64,000 nt of DNA, from positions 20,701,563 through 20,765,562 of the forward strand of contig OZ035997.1 of assembly GCA_964035015.1 (NCBI GenBank), in the 5' to 3' direction. The DNA is from Corallium rubrum. Taxonomy: Eukaryota; Cnidaria; Anthozoa; Scleralcyonacea; Coralliidae. The notes under the pieces are model-generated. The model had not been told where the DNA came from. It searched no databases and worked only from the letters and a program-made list of their open reading frames with translations. The position numbers were made by a program, and so were the translations under genes. This document shows, piece by piece, positions 36,601 to 51,600 of the stretch (the stretch's first letter is position 1; each line of letters begins with the position of its first letter).

Positions 36601-39600
36601 CAGTATACTTGATAGCTTCTACAGTGGTTTATTTCTCGAGAAAACATTGGAAGACATTATAATACATAGGGGAAAAATTTCAAAATAGCGGCCGCTATTA
36701 TGATTTGGACATGTTCGGTATTTCGCTTTTTTTAGGGAAACTAAGCTATTTGGACCCCGTTTACACTAGAGAAAAAGTATCCGGATTCACCTTGTTTTTT
36801 ATTCCTATGACGATGAAAAACAATGTGAATCCGGATACTTTTGCTAGCTAGTGTAAACGGGGCCTTGGTCGGATAAACTGTACGTATGTTGTAACTAGGC
36901 GAATTATCTTTCTGCCAATATATTTTATAACTTCTACAGTAGATTATTTCTTGAGAAAACGTTCGGAGTAGACGGATTAGGCAAACTTTGTCAGAAATTT
37001 CAGTCAGAATTTTTGCCAAGTCAGCATAACATCGTCCTACAATAACCCTCTGTTCAGACTACGGTGTCCGGGTACGGGCCGTTTGTTCACATTCACAGTG
37101 CCTGGATCTGATAAGCGTTCACACAGAAAGCTTTTCATGACTTTTGCAGCTATTTTGTCGCTTTAAGCCTCCGAATTACAAAGAATATTGAGTAAGAATC
37201 GTGGGCATCACTTTGGACACTGAAAACGTGTTCACATTAGTGCCCGTACCCGAGCACGGTGCCCGAGTACTACCTCAACGCACGGTGCCCAGTTTTGATT
37301 AGTTTGAGTTGGGCACCGCGAAAAAGTCGTGTTCACACTAGTGCCCGTGCCCGGGCACCGTGATCGGGCACCTAGTCTGAACAGGAGGTTAGACTCTTAT
37401 CATGAAAACGTCCCGGGCCGCTCAGCAACAAACATAAATAATATACATGGAAAAACCACCAAAATATTTTGTCTACACAAAATCGAGACCATGTTCTACT
37501 GACATTCCTATTTGGTCAGACAAATAATCCAGCAGGCCTCTTGAGTCGTTCCACAACAACTTATAAACAATGACCAACCGTGCATGCATTATTACCTCTT
37601 TCCTGTCCGAATTTTTCTGGCTAACGCCAGACGATTTTATTCACCTCTGGGGAAGCCCTCGCATAGGAACGAGTTATTATTATTATATAAGTAGATAAAG
37701 TAATAAGAAAATCGCTTTGTATTTACATAAATATTATTTTTTCCTGAGATAGTATCAGTGATCGCTACCATGAGCAGAAGTACCCATAAATGCCGCCATT
37801 TTGAAAGTGAAAATGGGGACACGCTATTCAGAAAAAAATATGCGTTCGTCCACGAATCCAGCCATCTCATTGGCTAATGTTAACAATTCCCTTCCGGTAC
37901 TGCCAACTCCGAAGATAATGAACGCTCCTCTATAAAGTTTTATTCCTAATTTTAGTCGCGCTTGTCGATTGGTAGTTTGTTTTAAAACAGAAACAGAAAT
38001 ACTACATTCGCAAGGTAAATATGTTTCATACGTAGCACTATATTGTTGCATTTAAGACAAACTTCGTTTACTTCAAGACGTTGTATAGCCAGGATCAAAC
38101 CGTGCATGGTCAAACTATATTTATGGGTCAAACGCACACTACATCAAATTGAATACGTATCTTAGTTCTTTTACGTTAAATAACCTTAGTAGGTTGGTGT
38201 TGTTTTGTCCGTGTTGGAAAATCCCCGCTTGTTTTATGTATATAAAGCCGTGTTGTGGTTTGCCGTCGCCAAAAGTCTAGCCGCGAACCTTGGCAGCGAA
38301 CGTGGTTAATTACAATCAAGAACGATTTTATAGATTTTAATCTAATAGTTTCGATAGGTAATATGTTGTGACTCAATCAAAATTACCTAAAGTGTTAGGA
38401 GTGCTCTTAAATGTGGTTCCTTGCTTACTGTGTTATTAAATTCTGTCATATTCCGTGTGATTATTATTTCCCTAGGCTGTATTCTGTTCAACGAGTTTTG
38501 TTGTCGCAAACCCGTTCTAATTAGGTCTGAACTCTAGATCACACAGCAAACATTACGACATTCGCTGAATAATTCTGTGAAAAGTTTCGCTATCTGTATT
38601 CTATACAAGTATTCTATATACTTGCAAGTCGCAACATGAAGTCAGTTGACAGGAAGTAAACATTTTTCATATGATATTTCTCGTACGTGATTGGTTCATG
38701 TCATAATTGAGAAAAAGGGGTGGAATTTTTTTTGAATAGCATGGCGGCAGGTGTTTCCTCCCCTCCCCTTCACCCTCTCCCATCCCCCCCCCCCCCCCCC
38801 CAGTCCAGTTATATTGCGGCCTTAGAACTTATTCCCAATTCCAAAGTTGACTGCCATAAGCAACCTTGACGTCAGCACGGTCAGATTATCCGGGGGTAGG
38901 ATTATTATGTGCGCAGTGCCGGGGGAGTCGGAAAAGCCGTAAAGCAAACAACAGATGCCGGTTCGTTTAGTTTTCACTGTTTAACAACAAATACAGTCAA
39001 AAGATGGCAAGTACACAACACGAAATATTGTTAAGGCATTAAGATTACTATAAATGGTACAATTAAGACTTGAAATTGAATTCTTCGTAGATTTTATAGT
39101 CTATTTTTCAGTTTATATTATCGTGAACTTTCTTCGTTGTCGGCACTGAAGAAAAACAACGAAATTTAAAGGTTTTATAGCTCAGTAACAGAAACAATTG
39201 CAAGAAATTAACGTCTTAAACCTTATTAAGTACTTCTTGTGTCCTTACATTCGTTTAAATTTTCTTTAAATAACTCTTTTTGTCTGTTTTCAATCTACGA
39301 AAGCTATGAACTTCAGTGGCAGCCATCTTGGGTTGTGGTCACGTCATCTGATACAACTGGAACGCAAAATCCGGCCTCATACCCCATCCAGTTGTATATA
39401 GAGATCAGTGGTCGGAACCTTGAAGTTTATATCCTCGCGCATGTAGCCTCGCGCATCTTGATTCCTCGCCATCCTACGCGATCCTGGCAAGTTCCCCCGG
39501 CAGTTTGGACCTTCAAAAGAAGGTTAAAACTGCCGGGGGAACTTGCCAGGACTGCGTAGGATGGCGTATAGTAGGACATTGCGTAGGATCGCGTAGCATG

Positions 39601-42600
39601 GCATAAAATATCGCGCCTGCGCATTGAAGAAATGCGGACAAGTTGGACTTCTGGTTGTCTTACTATTCTGTGGTGGTACGGCCTGGCAAGTTAGCATTGC
39701 AAATACTTCGTGTTACACCGCAGCCTAAAGTATTGTGGGCTCGCATGCGAACTGATTGATCAATATAGATTTAATAACAGGAAAAAGATGTTTTAGCGTT
39801 CAGATGGTTTATAAAGATGCCTTAGAAGTCAACAATATTACTGATTTATATAATATTTATTAACACATTCACGCAATTAATCAAATGACAGACGTTTTCC
39901 CATTTTAAAAATATTTTCCGTTTAGTTAAAAACTTGAAATTTCTACCCCAAATAGCATTCTGTCATCATTCCTCGTCATTCGCACTGTGAAGTCACTTGC
40001 CGCCCAAGTGGTCAGTGCACTTCCGCCTTGCTCAAGTATGGTTGTGTGAAGCCTTCGGTTGAAGACAACCAGAGTACACGAGACAGCAATCACTATAGAA
40101 GAGTCGTTTAACAAACTTATGAGTACGAGCTAATTCCGTTAATACAGACATTCGTACAAGATGAGTGAAACATCCTCACGAGCGTCAACAGACGATGAAG
40201 CCATTACACAAAATGGCGCCAAAACTGGCAGCTCAGCCATTGTAGCTGCAATCAGCTCAATCAGCGAACTTATGGTAGCATCATTGACTTCGCTGAAGTC
40301 GACAATGACAACCTCATTTGATGAGATGCATGATACCCTTGGACAACTCACAGTTATCGAGGAAATCAGTGAAATGTCCGATTCCGATCCGAACGACAAA
40401 ACAGCGGGACAAGACGTCACAAGCGAAGGCGCCAAAGACTCGATACGGTGGACAATGACACCCAGCAATCTGGGTCCACTGAACATGAACAAATATCAGA
40501 AGGCAAAAACGATCAGTCTTCGGCTGCCGAACAGAGCATTAATGCGCTGATAAATCAGAGCTCTGGGTCTGAAGAACTGAACAAACTACAGACGAAATAC
40601 AAGTGTTGTCAGGTATTGCAAATGACCTAAAATTGGAAAACAAGAAGGGGCCAGCCGTAAACGAACAAATTGCCAAAATAGTACATAGCTTAATGCGAGA
40701 AAAGCTCGCAGATGAGGTCTGTACAGAGACCCAGAACCGCCATAATATACCAGAGAACTGTGGCTGCTTGACTACCACAAAGGTAAATCATCTGATCTGG
40801 GACAACATTAGATCTGACACCAGATCCGGGGATATTAATTAATAAATTACATCGAGTGCAATCCAACCTTGTGAAGGGTGTTATTCCCACAGTGAATATT
40901 ATTCAAGCGTTGGTTGAGGCACGAGACAAAATCCCCAAAGACACGTTGGATGTCCCAGGTCTTATATAAGAACTGGCACAGACGCCATTGCTCTGTTGGG
41001 GCCTGCTAACTTTGAGCTGAATATGCGCCGCCGAGATAATATTAAATCAGATCTGAATGAAGACTACAAACATCTTTGTTCACAGTTCCTTTCACAGAAT
41101 CCCTGGTTGGCAATGACACAGAGATTTCAAAACAGCTAAAAGACCTTGGCGAAGCGACTAAGGTCAGCAAAAAGCTCCATAAACATAGATCTGGATCTTT
41201 TAAAAACCAGGGGAAAGGAAAACCATTGACTTTCCTATTTTCAAGCAGGAAACCTGAAGCATTGTGTTCAGGCATGGGAACATATTACCACTGATCCAGA
41301 TATCCTAGACTGGATCACACATTGTCACATTGAATTTATAGACAATGTGCTTCCAATTCAGAAAGGTGGTCAAAGAGTCATTAAATTTAATGACAAAGAG
41401 TCTGCCATCATAGAGATGGAAATTGACAAGCTCCTTTGCAAAGGAGTTGTTGTAGAGTCTGACCATGAAAAAGGAGAATTTATCTCACCCATATATTTCT
41501 CAGACTAAAGAAAAATGGTGTAGACTATATAATGATTTTAAACTTGAAAGAACTTAATAGCTTTGTTGTTTATAAAAAAATAGAGTCTCTAAGGTCAGTG
41601 ACAGATTTAATGACTCCAGGCTGCTTCATGGCATCAACACACATTAACGATGCTTACTATAGTGTGCCTATTGCACTAGAGCATCAAAAGTACCTCAAGT
41701 TTGCATGGAAAGACAAATTGTACCAATATACCTGTCTGCGTAATGGCCTAGCATCAGTACCTAGAGGTTTCACTAAAAAAGGAAAAGAAAAGGGGCATCT
41801 TTCCTCCTCATACATAGATGATTGTTATCTTATGAGGAATGCAATGCCAATTCCTTGGATACATCTTCCCAGCTTAAAAAACAGGGGTTCTGTCCCCGTG
41901 AGGAAAAATCAAACCTCACACCATCCCAACAACTGACATATTTGGGATTTGACTTGAATTCAGTTGATATGACTGTAAAAATTACTGAGCGCAGAGCCAT
42001 AAAACTTAAACAAGCCTGCCAAAAACTAATTAGCAAAGACCAATGCACAATCTTAAATGTAGTTAAATGTAGCAGAAGTCATAGGGATTCTAGTATCTAG
42101 TTTCCCAGGAGTAGAATACGGCCCCCTTTATTATTGAAGAAGAACAATGGTAATTTTGGGGCATACATGTCCCTCTCAAGAAATTCTATCTCAGATTTAC
42201 ATTGGTGGATAGTGTTATATTTTGAACGCTCTTTCTTCTACCCTTTATTTACACTCCTCACTGTCCTTCTTCTCTCTCTCTACATCCCCCGTGACTCTTC
42301 CTACACTATCAGTTACTTATTAACTAATACTTCCTTAAAGGAAGTAGTTACATCACTACATCCCTCTCTTTGTTCAGATAAAGTTTCTTAAACTGTCAAC
42401 TAAACCGAAATGTGAAATATTTTAAAATTTTATAGTTATAGTTCGTGTTCGTCTTATTATTTTTTTAAGTCTACTTAATAACCACATCCGAGTTAATCGG
42501 ATTTCCATACAGTTCTCTTTCCATACGTCTCCTTGTTGATCTTCTTACTGCTGGTTCTGGAACATCCTTGTTCTTTTCTTCTTCTGGAGTTTTGTTTTCA

Positions 42601-45600
42601 GATACGCTGTATTGTTCATCATCTGATTCTGTCACTGTATCTTTTATTCGTTTGAAGAAAGATGCATTTCTTACAACTCGGTGTCTTTGATTTTCTGCAA
42701 CAATTTTAGTTCCTTTGCGTTCGATCACAGTGTATGGGATAGATTCAAATCGTGTTGTAAATTTGTTTTTCTTTTTCTGCTTGAGGATGACCACATCTCC
42801 AACTCTTAGTTGTGAAGGTTGAGCATTGTTTTGATAATAATATTTAGTACGTTTATATTCATCTTAGTTAGAATTGCGAACTCAGCAACGTTTTTCGTTT
42901 GGGACCTGAGTCCAAATACTTAGCGGGGGGTTTAGGTGACTTGTTGTTTTGCCGCCATTCTTGGATCGGATTTACCTCCGGAGAGGATTGTCATTGAACT
43001 CTACTTTGTTATATTTGCAGGACAAATTTGAGACATCATAGTGTAAGTACATTTTCTGTGGTTGTATGGTCAGCTGGTTATTTGGTCTGTTGTTTTTGTA
43101 TATCTTATGTATTGTAAATTTGTAGCTACAGCACATGTGTGCCTTCTTTCGTCTTAGGTTCGAAACTTATCAATAAACGAGTTATGAAACTATTATGTGT
43201 CACATTTTAATGGTACCAATATCAAACTGACGAAACATTTCGAACACTACTGTTCAAAGTCCTGGTGAAACATTGCAATTACTCGAAATTTTGGACTATT
43301 GAAAGTCAACACGTTGCACTGTGTCGATGAACAAAGACAAATAACACTCGTGTATTCAAGTGGACAAGTTAGTACATACATTTATTGCACTGACCTTTGG
43401 CGTTTACTTTGTGTTCTTTATCCTCGATGAACAGTGAATCGTTAACAGGCGTCTGATTGAGCATACGAAACGTGCTAAAAACTCAATTTTGTGTAAATTT
43501 TGTATGAAATCATATTCGTGCGATCCTGCTTGTGCATCCGGGACAGCAACATTGAAATTCCGACTGACTCCGACTGAACTTACGACTGACTCCGATCAAG
43601 ATCGCATGTAAGGTCAAGGTTAATCGCTAGCATGGTCGTTGAGGTTGCAGTTGCAAAATCTGCACGTACAGCAGCTAAGCGTATATTTAATCGAAACGTC
43701 AAGAAAATTACTGATTCTATAGAGGCAGAGGATGCCCCTACATTGATTGAGACCCGCTTTCAAGATCTGAAGCGATTGTGGAATGATCTCCAAGATAAGC
43801 ATGAGAAGTATATAGAAGCACTGCAAGATTCGAAAGTGTCTTACGATGCAAATGCTGAAGATGAGTGGATTGATGAAATAGACGGGATTTATGAAAGCGT
43901 TTTACGGAGAAAGCTGGCATATATGAAAGTCATCGAAGACGCGCAAAAGGAAAAGGAGAAACAACAGAAGGAAAATTCTGAAGAACAAGAAACTCAGCTT
44001 AGAAGGCAAGAGGCCAATAGAGTGATTGCACGAGCAGCGCAATCTCGCAAAATAGAAGAGACAGCATTCAACCAAGAAGTCGAAAATCTGAGATCCATTT
44101 TGGCTTCAGAAGCCGATAAATCAAGCCCAGCAGTTTCGATGCTGGAAACGATGAGAAGCGAGCTAAAGAAACAGCTTGAACAATGTAAGAAATGTCATAG
44201 TGAGTATGTTGTGTTGCTAGAGCCAGAAAGAGCCAAAGATGAAGTAACATGGATCACTGGTCTACAGAAGATCTACTCCCAGATATCTCAAGGGATTGGT
44301 GAGTTCATCCAGCAGAAAAAAGATTCCGAGCGTGATTCCATGAAAGGAAATGGCATGAAGTTGGAGAGAATGAAATTGCCACAATTCAGTGGGGACATTC
44401 GGGACTATCCTCGTTTTCGTTCCGATTTTGAACGCCAAATTCTACCAGAACTGGAATCAAGTGCGAGAGCGGCCTACGTGCTTAAATCATGTCTATCTGG
44501 TGCCCCGTTCGAGGCTGTCTGTAATGTAGACGATGACATAAAGGAGATGTGGCGACGACTTAATGAAAAATACGGTAGGCCGTCAAAGCTAGCAGATGTT
44601 GTCGTATTTGATATCAAGAATATAGAACATGTGAAAGAAGGTGATGATAAAGCGTTCTTGGAATTAGTTAACACAGTCGAAAGAGGTTATCGGGATCTGG
44701 CTAGAGTAAAAATGGAGTGTGAGATATCCAACAGTGGAACGGTCAGCTTAATCGAAGAACGATTGCCTCGAGACATAAAACGAGAATGGTCCAGAGAGGT
44801 TAACAAGTCAGGTAGCAAGGTTGAAGAGAAGAACAAATTTCCGTATCTTCTTCAGTTTCTTCAGGAGCAGAGGAAGATTATAGAGTACGAATCGTCAGAT
44901 CTGAGGAGCGGAAAGTCAGTTCGCAAGGGTCATGCAAATTTAATTGATGCCGAAGGGAGATTTGTTGAGAAAAAAGAAGTTGACAAAGATGCCAGATGTT
45001 TAGTCCACAACTCCAACGCCCACAGCACTGCTGAATGCAGAGCATTTCAAGAGAAAACGCCGGAAGAGAAGGTTCAATTGTTGAAAGAGAAACGAGCTTG
45101 TTGGTCGTGCCTCAAGCCAGGTCATCGCTCCATTGACTGCAGATCGCGCAAGAAATGCAACATTGACGAATGTACGAAATTCCATCACAAGTCGTTACAT
45201 TTGGCCCACGTGGAAGGGGTAGCCTTTCACACGACTTCTGTGCCGAAGGCAAGCACCCGACGAGATGGTAACAAATTAGGCACCTGTCTGCTACAGATAA
45301 TGAAAATCCGGTCTTTCATTGATAAAACTCCGCTAAATGTATTGTGGGATGGTGGTGCAACGATCAGCCTTATTACGTTCAGCAAAGCAAAGGAACTGAA
45401 CTTGGACGGGGAAGAAATTAGGCTATCGGTTGTCAAAGTTGGCGGTTCAAAGGAGGAAATGCGGTCATCAGTGTATACGCTGCCGTTAATTGACGAGTCT
45501 GGGAAAACCATCAAGTTCCAGGTCTATGGAATCGACCGAATATCTTCGCCTATGCAGCATATCAATCTCGAAGGAGTTCTGCATCTGTTTCACGGTTTGG

Positions 45601-48600
45601 ATAAAGAAAACCTCAAGCGGCCTAACGGAGAAGTTGATGTCTTGATTGGCTACGAATATGCTGGCTATCACCCAGTGAGAGAGCAGTCCTCGGGACACTT
45701 GCTGTTATTGCAAAACCGCTTTGGTCGTTGTATTGGTGGATCTCATACTAAATTGGCAGAGAGTACCCTTAAGCTCATCCAACATGCTGAAATCCATCAC
45801 GTCGTTCGGGTTAATATCGAGGACTTCTTCGACACAGAAGCGCTCGGAGTGGAATGCTCGCCAAAATGCGGTAGCTGTCGGTGTGGACGTTGTCCGATTG
45901 GTGGAAAGAGTTTCACATTAAAAGAAGAGCGAGAGCTGAGATTGATTGAAGAAGGGCTGTCACACCATGGAGATCACTGGGTAGCACAATATCCCTGGGT
46001 AAGAGATCCGAGAGAGCTTCCAGATAACAAGGAGGTGGCATTAAAGATGCTCAAAGCTACAGAGAAGAGGTTGGAGAAAGATGAATCGCTTCTTCAAACT
46101 TACAGAGAACAGATTGATGATATGATTCATCGTGGCGTCGCACGAAAATTGACACGCACCGAGTTGGATGAGTATGACGGTCCGGTTCATTACTTAAGTC
46201 ATCACGAAGTGTTAAAACCAGAGTCCGCATCGACACCCTGCCGAATAGTGTTTAATTCATCAGCCAAGTATGAAGGCCATTCGCTGAACAGCTATTGGGC
46301 AAAGGGACCTGATTTAATGAATAATCTACTTGGCATACTGATGAGATTTAGAGAGGGTCCTGTTGCTTTCGTAGGGGACATACGAAAGATGTACCACGCT
46401 GTAAAGATCTTTGTCCTTGATCAGCATACCCACCGGTTCCTGTGGCATGACGTGTCAGACAGCGGCGAACCAAGCACCTTTGTTATGACATCCGTTTCAT
46501 TCGGAGACAAGCCCGCTGGAAACATCGCGACTGTTGCCCTTCGCAAGACGGCAGAAATGAGGAAGGAAGAATTTCCGATTGCGTCAAACGTTATCTTAAA
46601 CAACACGTACGTGGATGACATTGCAGAAAGTGTAGACGACATTACATCAGCTGTCGCAACCACTAGCCAGATTGATGAATTGATCACGCATGGTGGGTTC
46701 AAGATCAAGCATTGGACCTATGCCTCCAATGAGGGAGAAATCGACACTGAAGGCTCCTTACGTGATCAGAGTTTAGCGTGCGAACGAGGGACATCGGATC
46801 TTCGTGCACCTTGCGTTAAAGAAGATCGTGATGAACAGAAAGTTCTGGGGTTACAATGGAATTCAAAGGGAGACAGTTTTCGTTTCAAGGTGCAGCTTAA
46901 CTTTACTCCGAAGATAAAGAAAGTTAGAAGCGGTCCAAGCCTGACTCGAGATCAAGTCCCAACCTTGATTCCACCAATACTGACGAAGCGAATGGTATTA
47001 TCACAAATAAATGGGATATATGACCCCCTGGGTCTCGCAACGCCATTCACAGTACGAGCAAAGATGCTGATGAGGAAGTTGTGGATTGGAGAATCGAAAG
47101 ATTTGAGCTGGGATGATCCAATACCAGGGTGTTTGAGAGAAGAATGGTTGAAGTTCTTTGTGGAACTCTTTGAAATGGAAAAAATCGAATTCAGAAGATG
47201 CATCAAACCAAAAGACGCCATCGGAGAACCAACTCTTATCATGTTCAGCGATGGATCAGACCAAGCGTATGGTTCGTGTGCATATGCAAGATGGCAGCTG
47301 GCCAATGGAACCTTCGGGAGCAAGCTTATCGCGGCAAAGAGCAGAGTTACGCCGATCCGGAAGATCACCATCGTTAGAACCGAGCTGAATGGGGCGCTGT
47401 TGTCGAAAAGGCTAAGTGTATTCATCAAGAAAGAATCTAGATTGATCTTCAGAAAAGAGTTTTTCATCGTGGATTCAGAGATAGTTCGAGCGATGATCCA
47501 AAAAGAGTCCTATGGTTTTAACACCTATGCTGCAGTTCGAGTGGGTGAAATTCAGGAGGGAACATCACCTAGTGATTGGTATTGGATCGAAGGTCAATTG
47601 AACATTGCCGATTGGACTACTCGCGGAAGGAGCCCACAAGATCTGAATGAAAGCAGTTTGTGGCAAAAGGGACCAGAATTCCTCCAACTTCCTGATTCTG
47701 AATGGCCGATCAAGATCGAGTCTTCGGTCGATCAGCTGCCGGAGGAAACGAAGAGTGCATTGATCATTGATACACCAAAGGAAAATTCGCTATCTAACGC
47801 CATAGATGTTCTACAATTCTCCAGTTACTATCGTTTACTGCGAGTGACAGCGCGCATCGTAGCAGCCACATCTAGAGAGCCAAAGTTATCAATGAGGAAC
47901 ATAGCTAATCCAGTGGAAGCGCCTGCTCTACAGAATGCTGAAATTCTTTGGATCAAAGAGGCACAGAAATCACTACAGCAACCATTTGAGCATGGAAAAT
48001 TTAGACGGCTTTGTGCAAGAAAAAGGGATGATGGAATCATTGTGGTGGGTGGGAGAGTTTTGAAAACTGCCGAGCTCAGCTACGATGAACAAGAATTGAT
48101 ATTGATGCCGCATGATCATCGAGTTTCGCGTCTGTACGCTGAGCGTGTTCACAACCGTGGACACACTGGTGTGTCTGTCACTGTAAGCAAGATTAGATCC
48201 CGATTCTGGATCGTAGATCTACGAAGAATGGTTAAATCAATAAAGCACAAATGCGTTACTTGTAGAAAGAAGGAAAAGAGTATCGAGAGTCAAGTTATGG
48301 GAACACTACCAGAAGAACGAGTGACGCCAGCGCCAGCGTGGAGTGCTACAGCGGTAGACTTTTTTGGTCCGTTTCAGACAAGGGGTGAGACAAATAAGCG
48401 TTCGCGTGGCAAGGCGTATGGGTTGATCTTTAATTGCTTGGCAAGTAGAGCTGTGTATGTCGATATCGCCACTGATTACAGCACGCAAGGCTTCCTGATG
48501 GTCCTGCGGAGATTCGTGACCATCAGAGGTTACCCAAAACAGATACTATCAGATTGTGGATCTCAACTTGCAGCCGCAAGCAAAGAGTTGAAGTATATCG

Positions 48601-51600
48601 TTGAAGGCTTAGATAAAGATCAACTCCGGGAATTTGGAGCAGAGCATGGCTTGGAGTGGCGATTTACAGCGGCTGACGCTCCTTGGCAAAATGGTTGTTC
48701 TGAGTCGCTAGTGAAATCAGTGAAGATTGCAATCAAGGGAGCAATTGGAGACCATATACTCATGTTCTCTGAATTACAAACCGTCTGCTTTGAAGCCGCC
48801 AACCTAGTGAATGAACGACCTATCGGTACTCATCCGACAGACCCTAATGATGACTCATATCTCAGTCCAAATCATTTGATTCTCGGTAGAGCGTCTGCAA
48901 GAGTTCCGAGTGGACCCTTCAGAGAGACAAGAAATGAAAGATTGCGCTTCGAATTTGTTCAGAAATTAGTTGACTCATTCTGGAAACGATGGATTCGCGA
49001 CTGTTTTCCGAATCTCCTCATTAGACAGAAATGGCATGTGGGTAGTAGAAACGTATGTGTTGGAGACGTCGTGATGATTCAAGATTCAAATGCCGTTCGA
49101 GGACAGTGGAAGCTTGGACGTGTGTCGAAAACGTTTCCAAGTGTTGATGGAAAAGTTCGAAAGGTCGAGGTCCAGTATAAATGCCTTCCGGCGGATGATG
49201 GTTCGAAAGCTTACAAAGGACAAGCTTACACACGACTATTCAACGCCCTGTACAAAGACTGGTTGTCATCGTCGCTGTTGACGAATCGTTCAAGAGAGAA
49301 TAAATGGCGTTGCGTCGCAATTCTCAAGTTTTGCCTGGCCGGAGTGTTTTGATAATAATATTTAGTACGTTTATATTCATCTTAGTTAGAATTGCGAACT
49401 CAGCAACGTTTTTCGTTTGGGACCTGAGTCCAAATACTTAGCGGGGGGTTTAGGTGACTTGTTGTTTTGCCGCCATTCTTGGATTGGATTTACCTCCGGA
49501 GAGGATTGTCATTGAACTCTACTTTGTTATATTTGCAGGACAAATTTGAGACATCATAGTGTAAGTACATTTTCTGTGGTTGTATGGTCAGCTGGTTATT
49601 TGGTCTGTTGTTTTTGTATATCTTATGTATTGTAAATTTGTAGCTACAGCACATGTGTGCCTTCTTTCGTCTTAGGTTCGAAACTTATCAATAAACGAGT
49701 TATGAAACTATTATGTGTCACATTTTAATGGTACCAATATCAAACTGACGAAACAAGCATGTCGTCGTTTGTCCGCGTATTCCCTTCCTTTGTTTTTCGA
49801 TTTGATGTCATTCTGTTTAGCTTCGTTATGTCTATTCACCACTTTATCTTTCGGGTTTAACATTGGTAACGCTCCTCGCACTGGGCGGTTGAAAAGAAGT
49901 TGTGCTGGTGGTACATTGGTGGAGCGGTGTGGAGTGGTGCGATAACTTAACAAGAAACGGGAAAGTTCTTGGACCCAATTCCGGTGTTCTGCACGAGCGG
50001 TTTTGATTGCTTTTCCTAGAGGTTTCATAAATGCTTCGGCCTCTGCATTCCCTTGTGGCCACTCAGGTGTTGACGTTTCATGTTTCACACCAAGCTGAGC
50101 TAAATAGTGCGAGAAATCTTTGCTGTTAAAAGGTGGGCCGTTATCAGATTTAAACTTGCATGGGACACCATGTCGTGCAAAGATAGCGTCAACTTTAGGT
50201 ATGATTGTACTTGCTGACGTGCTTTTAACTATCTCTGCTTCGGGGTATCGTGAGTATTTATCAATGAGAACGATGATATACTGTCCGGTGGGAAGTGGTC
50301 CATAGAAATCAGCGTGGATGGTTTGCCAAGGTCCATCAGGCATCTCTGGTGTCTGTAATGGTTCAGGTGCATTGACTGGTCCAGTAATCTGGCAGGGTAA
50401 ACACATTTCAAGTTCATCTTTTACGACTTTATCCATATTGGGGAACCATGCATATTCTCGTATTAATGCTTTTGTTTTCACGAGTCCTTGGTGGCCTTTA
50501 TGGGCCAATTGGATAATATTTGCTTGTAGCGCCTGAGGTATAATTATTCTTGTACCACGTAGGAGTATTCCATTAGCATGATCTACAGTTACTTCATTTT
50601 GAATGTTGTGGAATGGTTTAACAAGATCACTACGCCAATCTCTTGACACAATCGCTTGTTTCACTGCCTGTAATATCGGATCAGAATCGGTGTGTGATTT
50701 GATGACCTCAAGTGGTACGGCTTCCCGCGCTGCGTTGGCTGATATAAAATGGACGTATTCTTCAGCCTCATTTCGTTTAGGGATTTTTGATCCTGGATGC
50801 CTTGACAGAAAATCAGCTGGGTTTTCACTTCCTGGCTTGTAGATAACGTTGAAATTGTATTGCTGAAGTCTCAAGAACCATCTTTCGATTCGTGCGGGAG
50901 GTCTGGAACGAGGGTTGTTGTAGATTAGTTGTAGTGGTTTGTGGTCAGTGATTAAGTTGAAAGCTGCCCCATACAGATATAGGTGAAAATGCTCAATACC
51001 CCAGACAATTGCCAGGGCTTCTTTCTCTGTTTGCGAGTATCGCTGTTCCACTGAGGAGAGAGCACGGCTAGCATAGGCGATGACGTTATTGGCATTCTGA
51101 TTCGGATCTTTCTGTGTTAGTATGGCTGAAAGGCCGACTGGACTGGCATCTACCAGGACTGATGTTTCTCTTGATGTATCAAAATGACTCATGACTGGGG
51201 TGTTCATCAGTGCATGTTTTAAGTTTTCATATGCTGCCTGGTGTTTGGATGTCCATGCGAAACGTGTATTCTTACGTGTCAATTGTCGTAGTGGTGCCGT
51301 GATAGTAGCGTAATTGGGTATGAATTTGGAGCTATAGTTAGCCATACCTAACAAACTTCGCACTTCGCTGACCGTTGCAGGTTGTTTCGTGTTGGCAAAA
51401 GCGTCTACCTTCTTTGGATCTGGGCTGATGCCTTTCTCAGTGAAAACTAGGCCAAAAAATTCGAGATTCTTCTTTAGGAAACGGCATTTCTGGAGGTTAA
51501 GCGTGAGATTGTGATCTTGCAATCGAGCGAGGCATTCTTCTAAGGCTCGGTCGTGATCTGCTCTATTTTTGCCAAAAACAATAATATCGTCCGCAATGTT

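Larger units (their letters stand above)
36329..39410. mobile_element. Candidate 3.1-kb element with CACTGA-type inverted ends
   Basis: Ends CACTGACCTATATATATAAC and (inverted) CACTGATCTCTATATACAAC, similar to the ends of the 16187-17880 element. No clear target duplication. An inverted pair (36385-36450 / 37745-37830, AAAATGGCGGCATTTATGGG) lies inside. No transposase found; the interior carries other MITEs. Confidence 0.5.
39930..42212 (+). mobile_element. DIRS-like retroelement, 5' part
   Basis: Gag (40161-41294, several frames) and RT (41380-42212, several frames) of the tyrosine-recombinase DIRS order. The sequence is interrupted by gypsy-3 at GATAG (42208-42212) and continues at 53559. 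Many frameshifts and stops. The 5' limit is uncertain; 39930-40160 is A/C-mixed leader-like sequence. Confidence 0.82.
42827..49755 (+). mobile_element. Full-length BEL/Pao LTR retrotransposon
   Basis: 6929 bp. LTRs 42827-43237 and 49345-49755, both 411 bp, begin TGTTTTGATAA and end ACGAAACA; I found one difference (C/T near 42967 / 49485). Flanked by AGCAT at 42822-42826 and 49756-49760. One uninterrupted 1906-codon polyprotein. Inserted antisense into gypsy-3 pol. Intact structure and near-identical LTRs point to a very recent insertion. Confidence 0.97.

Noticed and set aside
43620..49233. Minus-strand and alternative-frame ORFs under the BEL polyprotein
   Set aside because: Shadows of the 1906-codon frame; no independent motifs.
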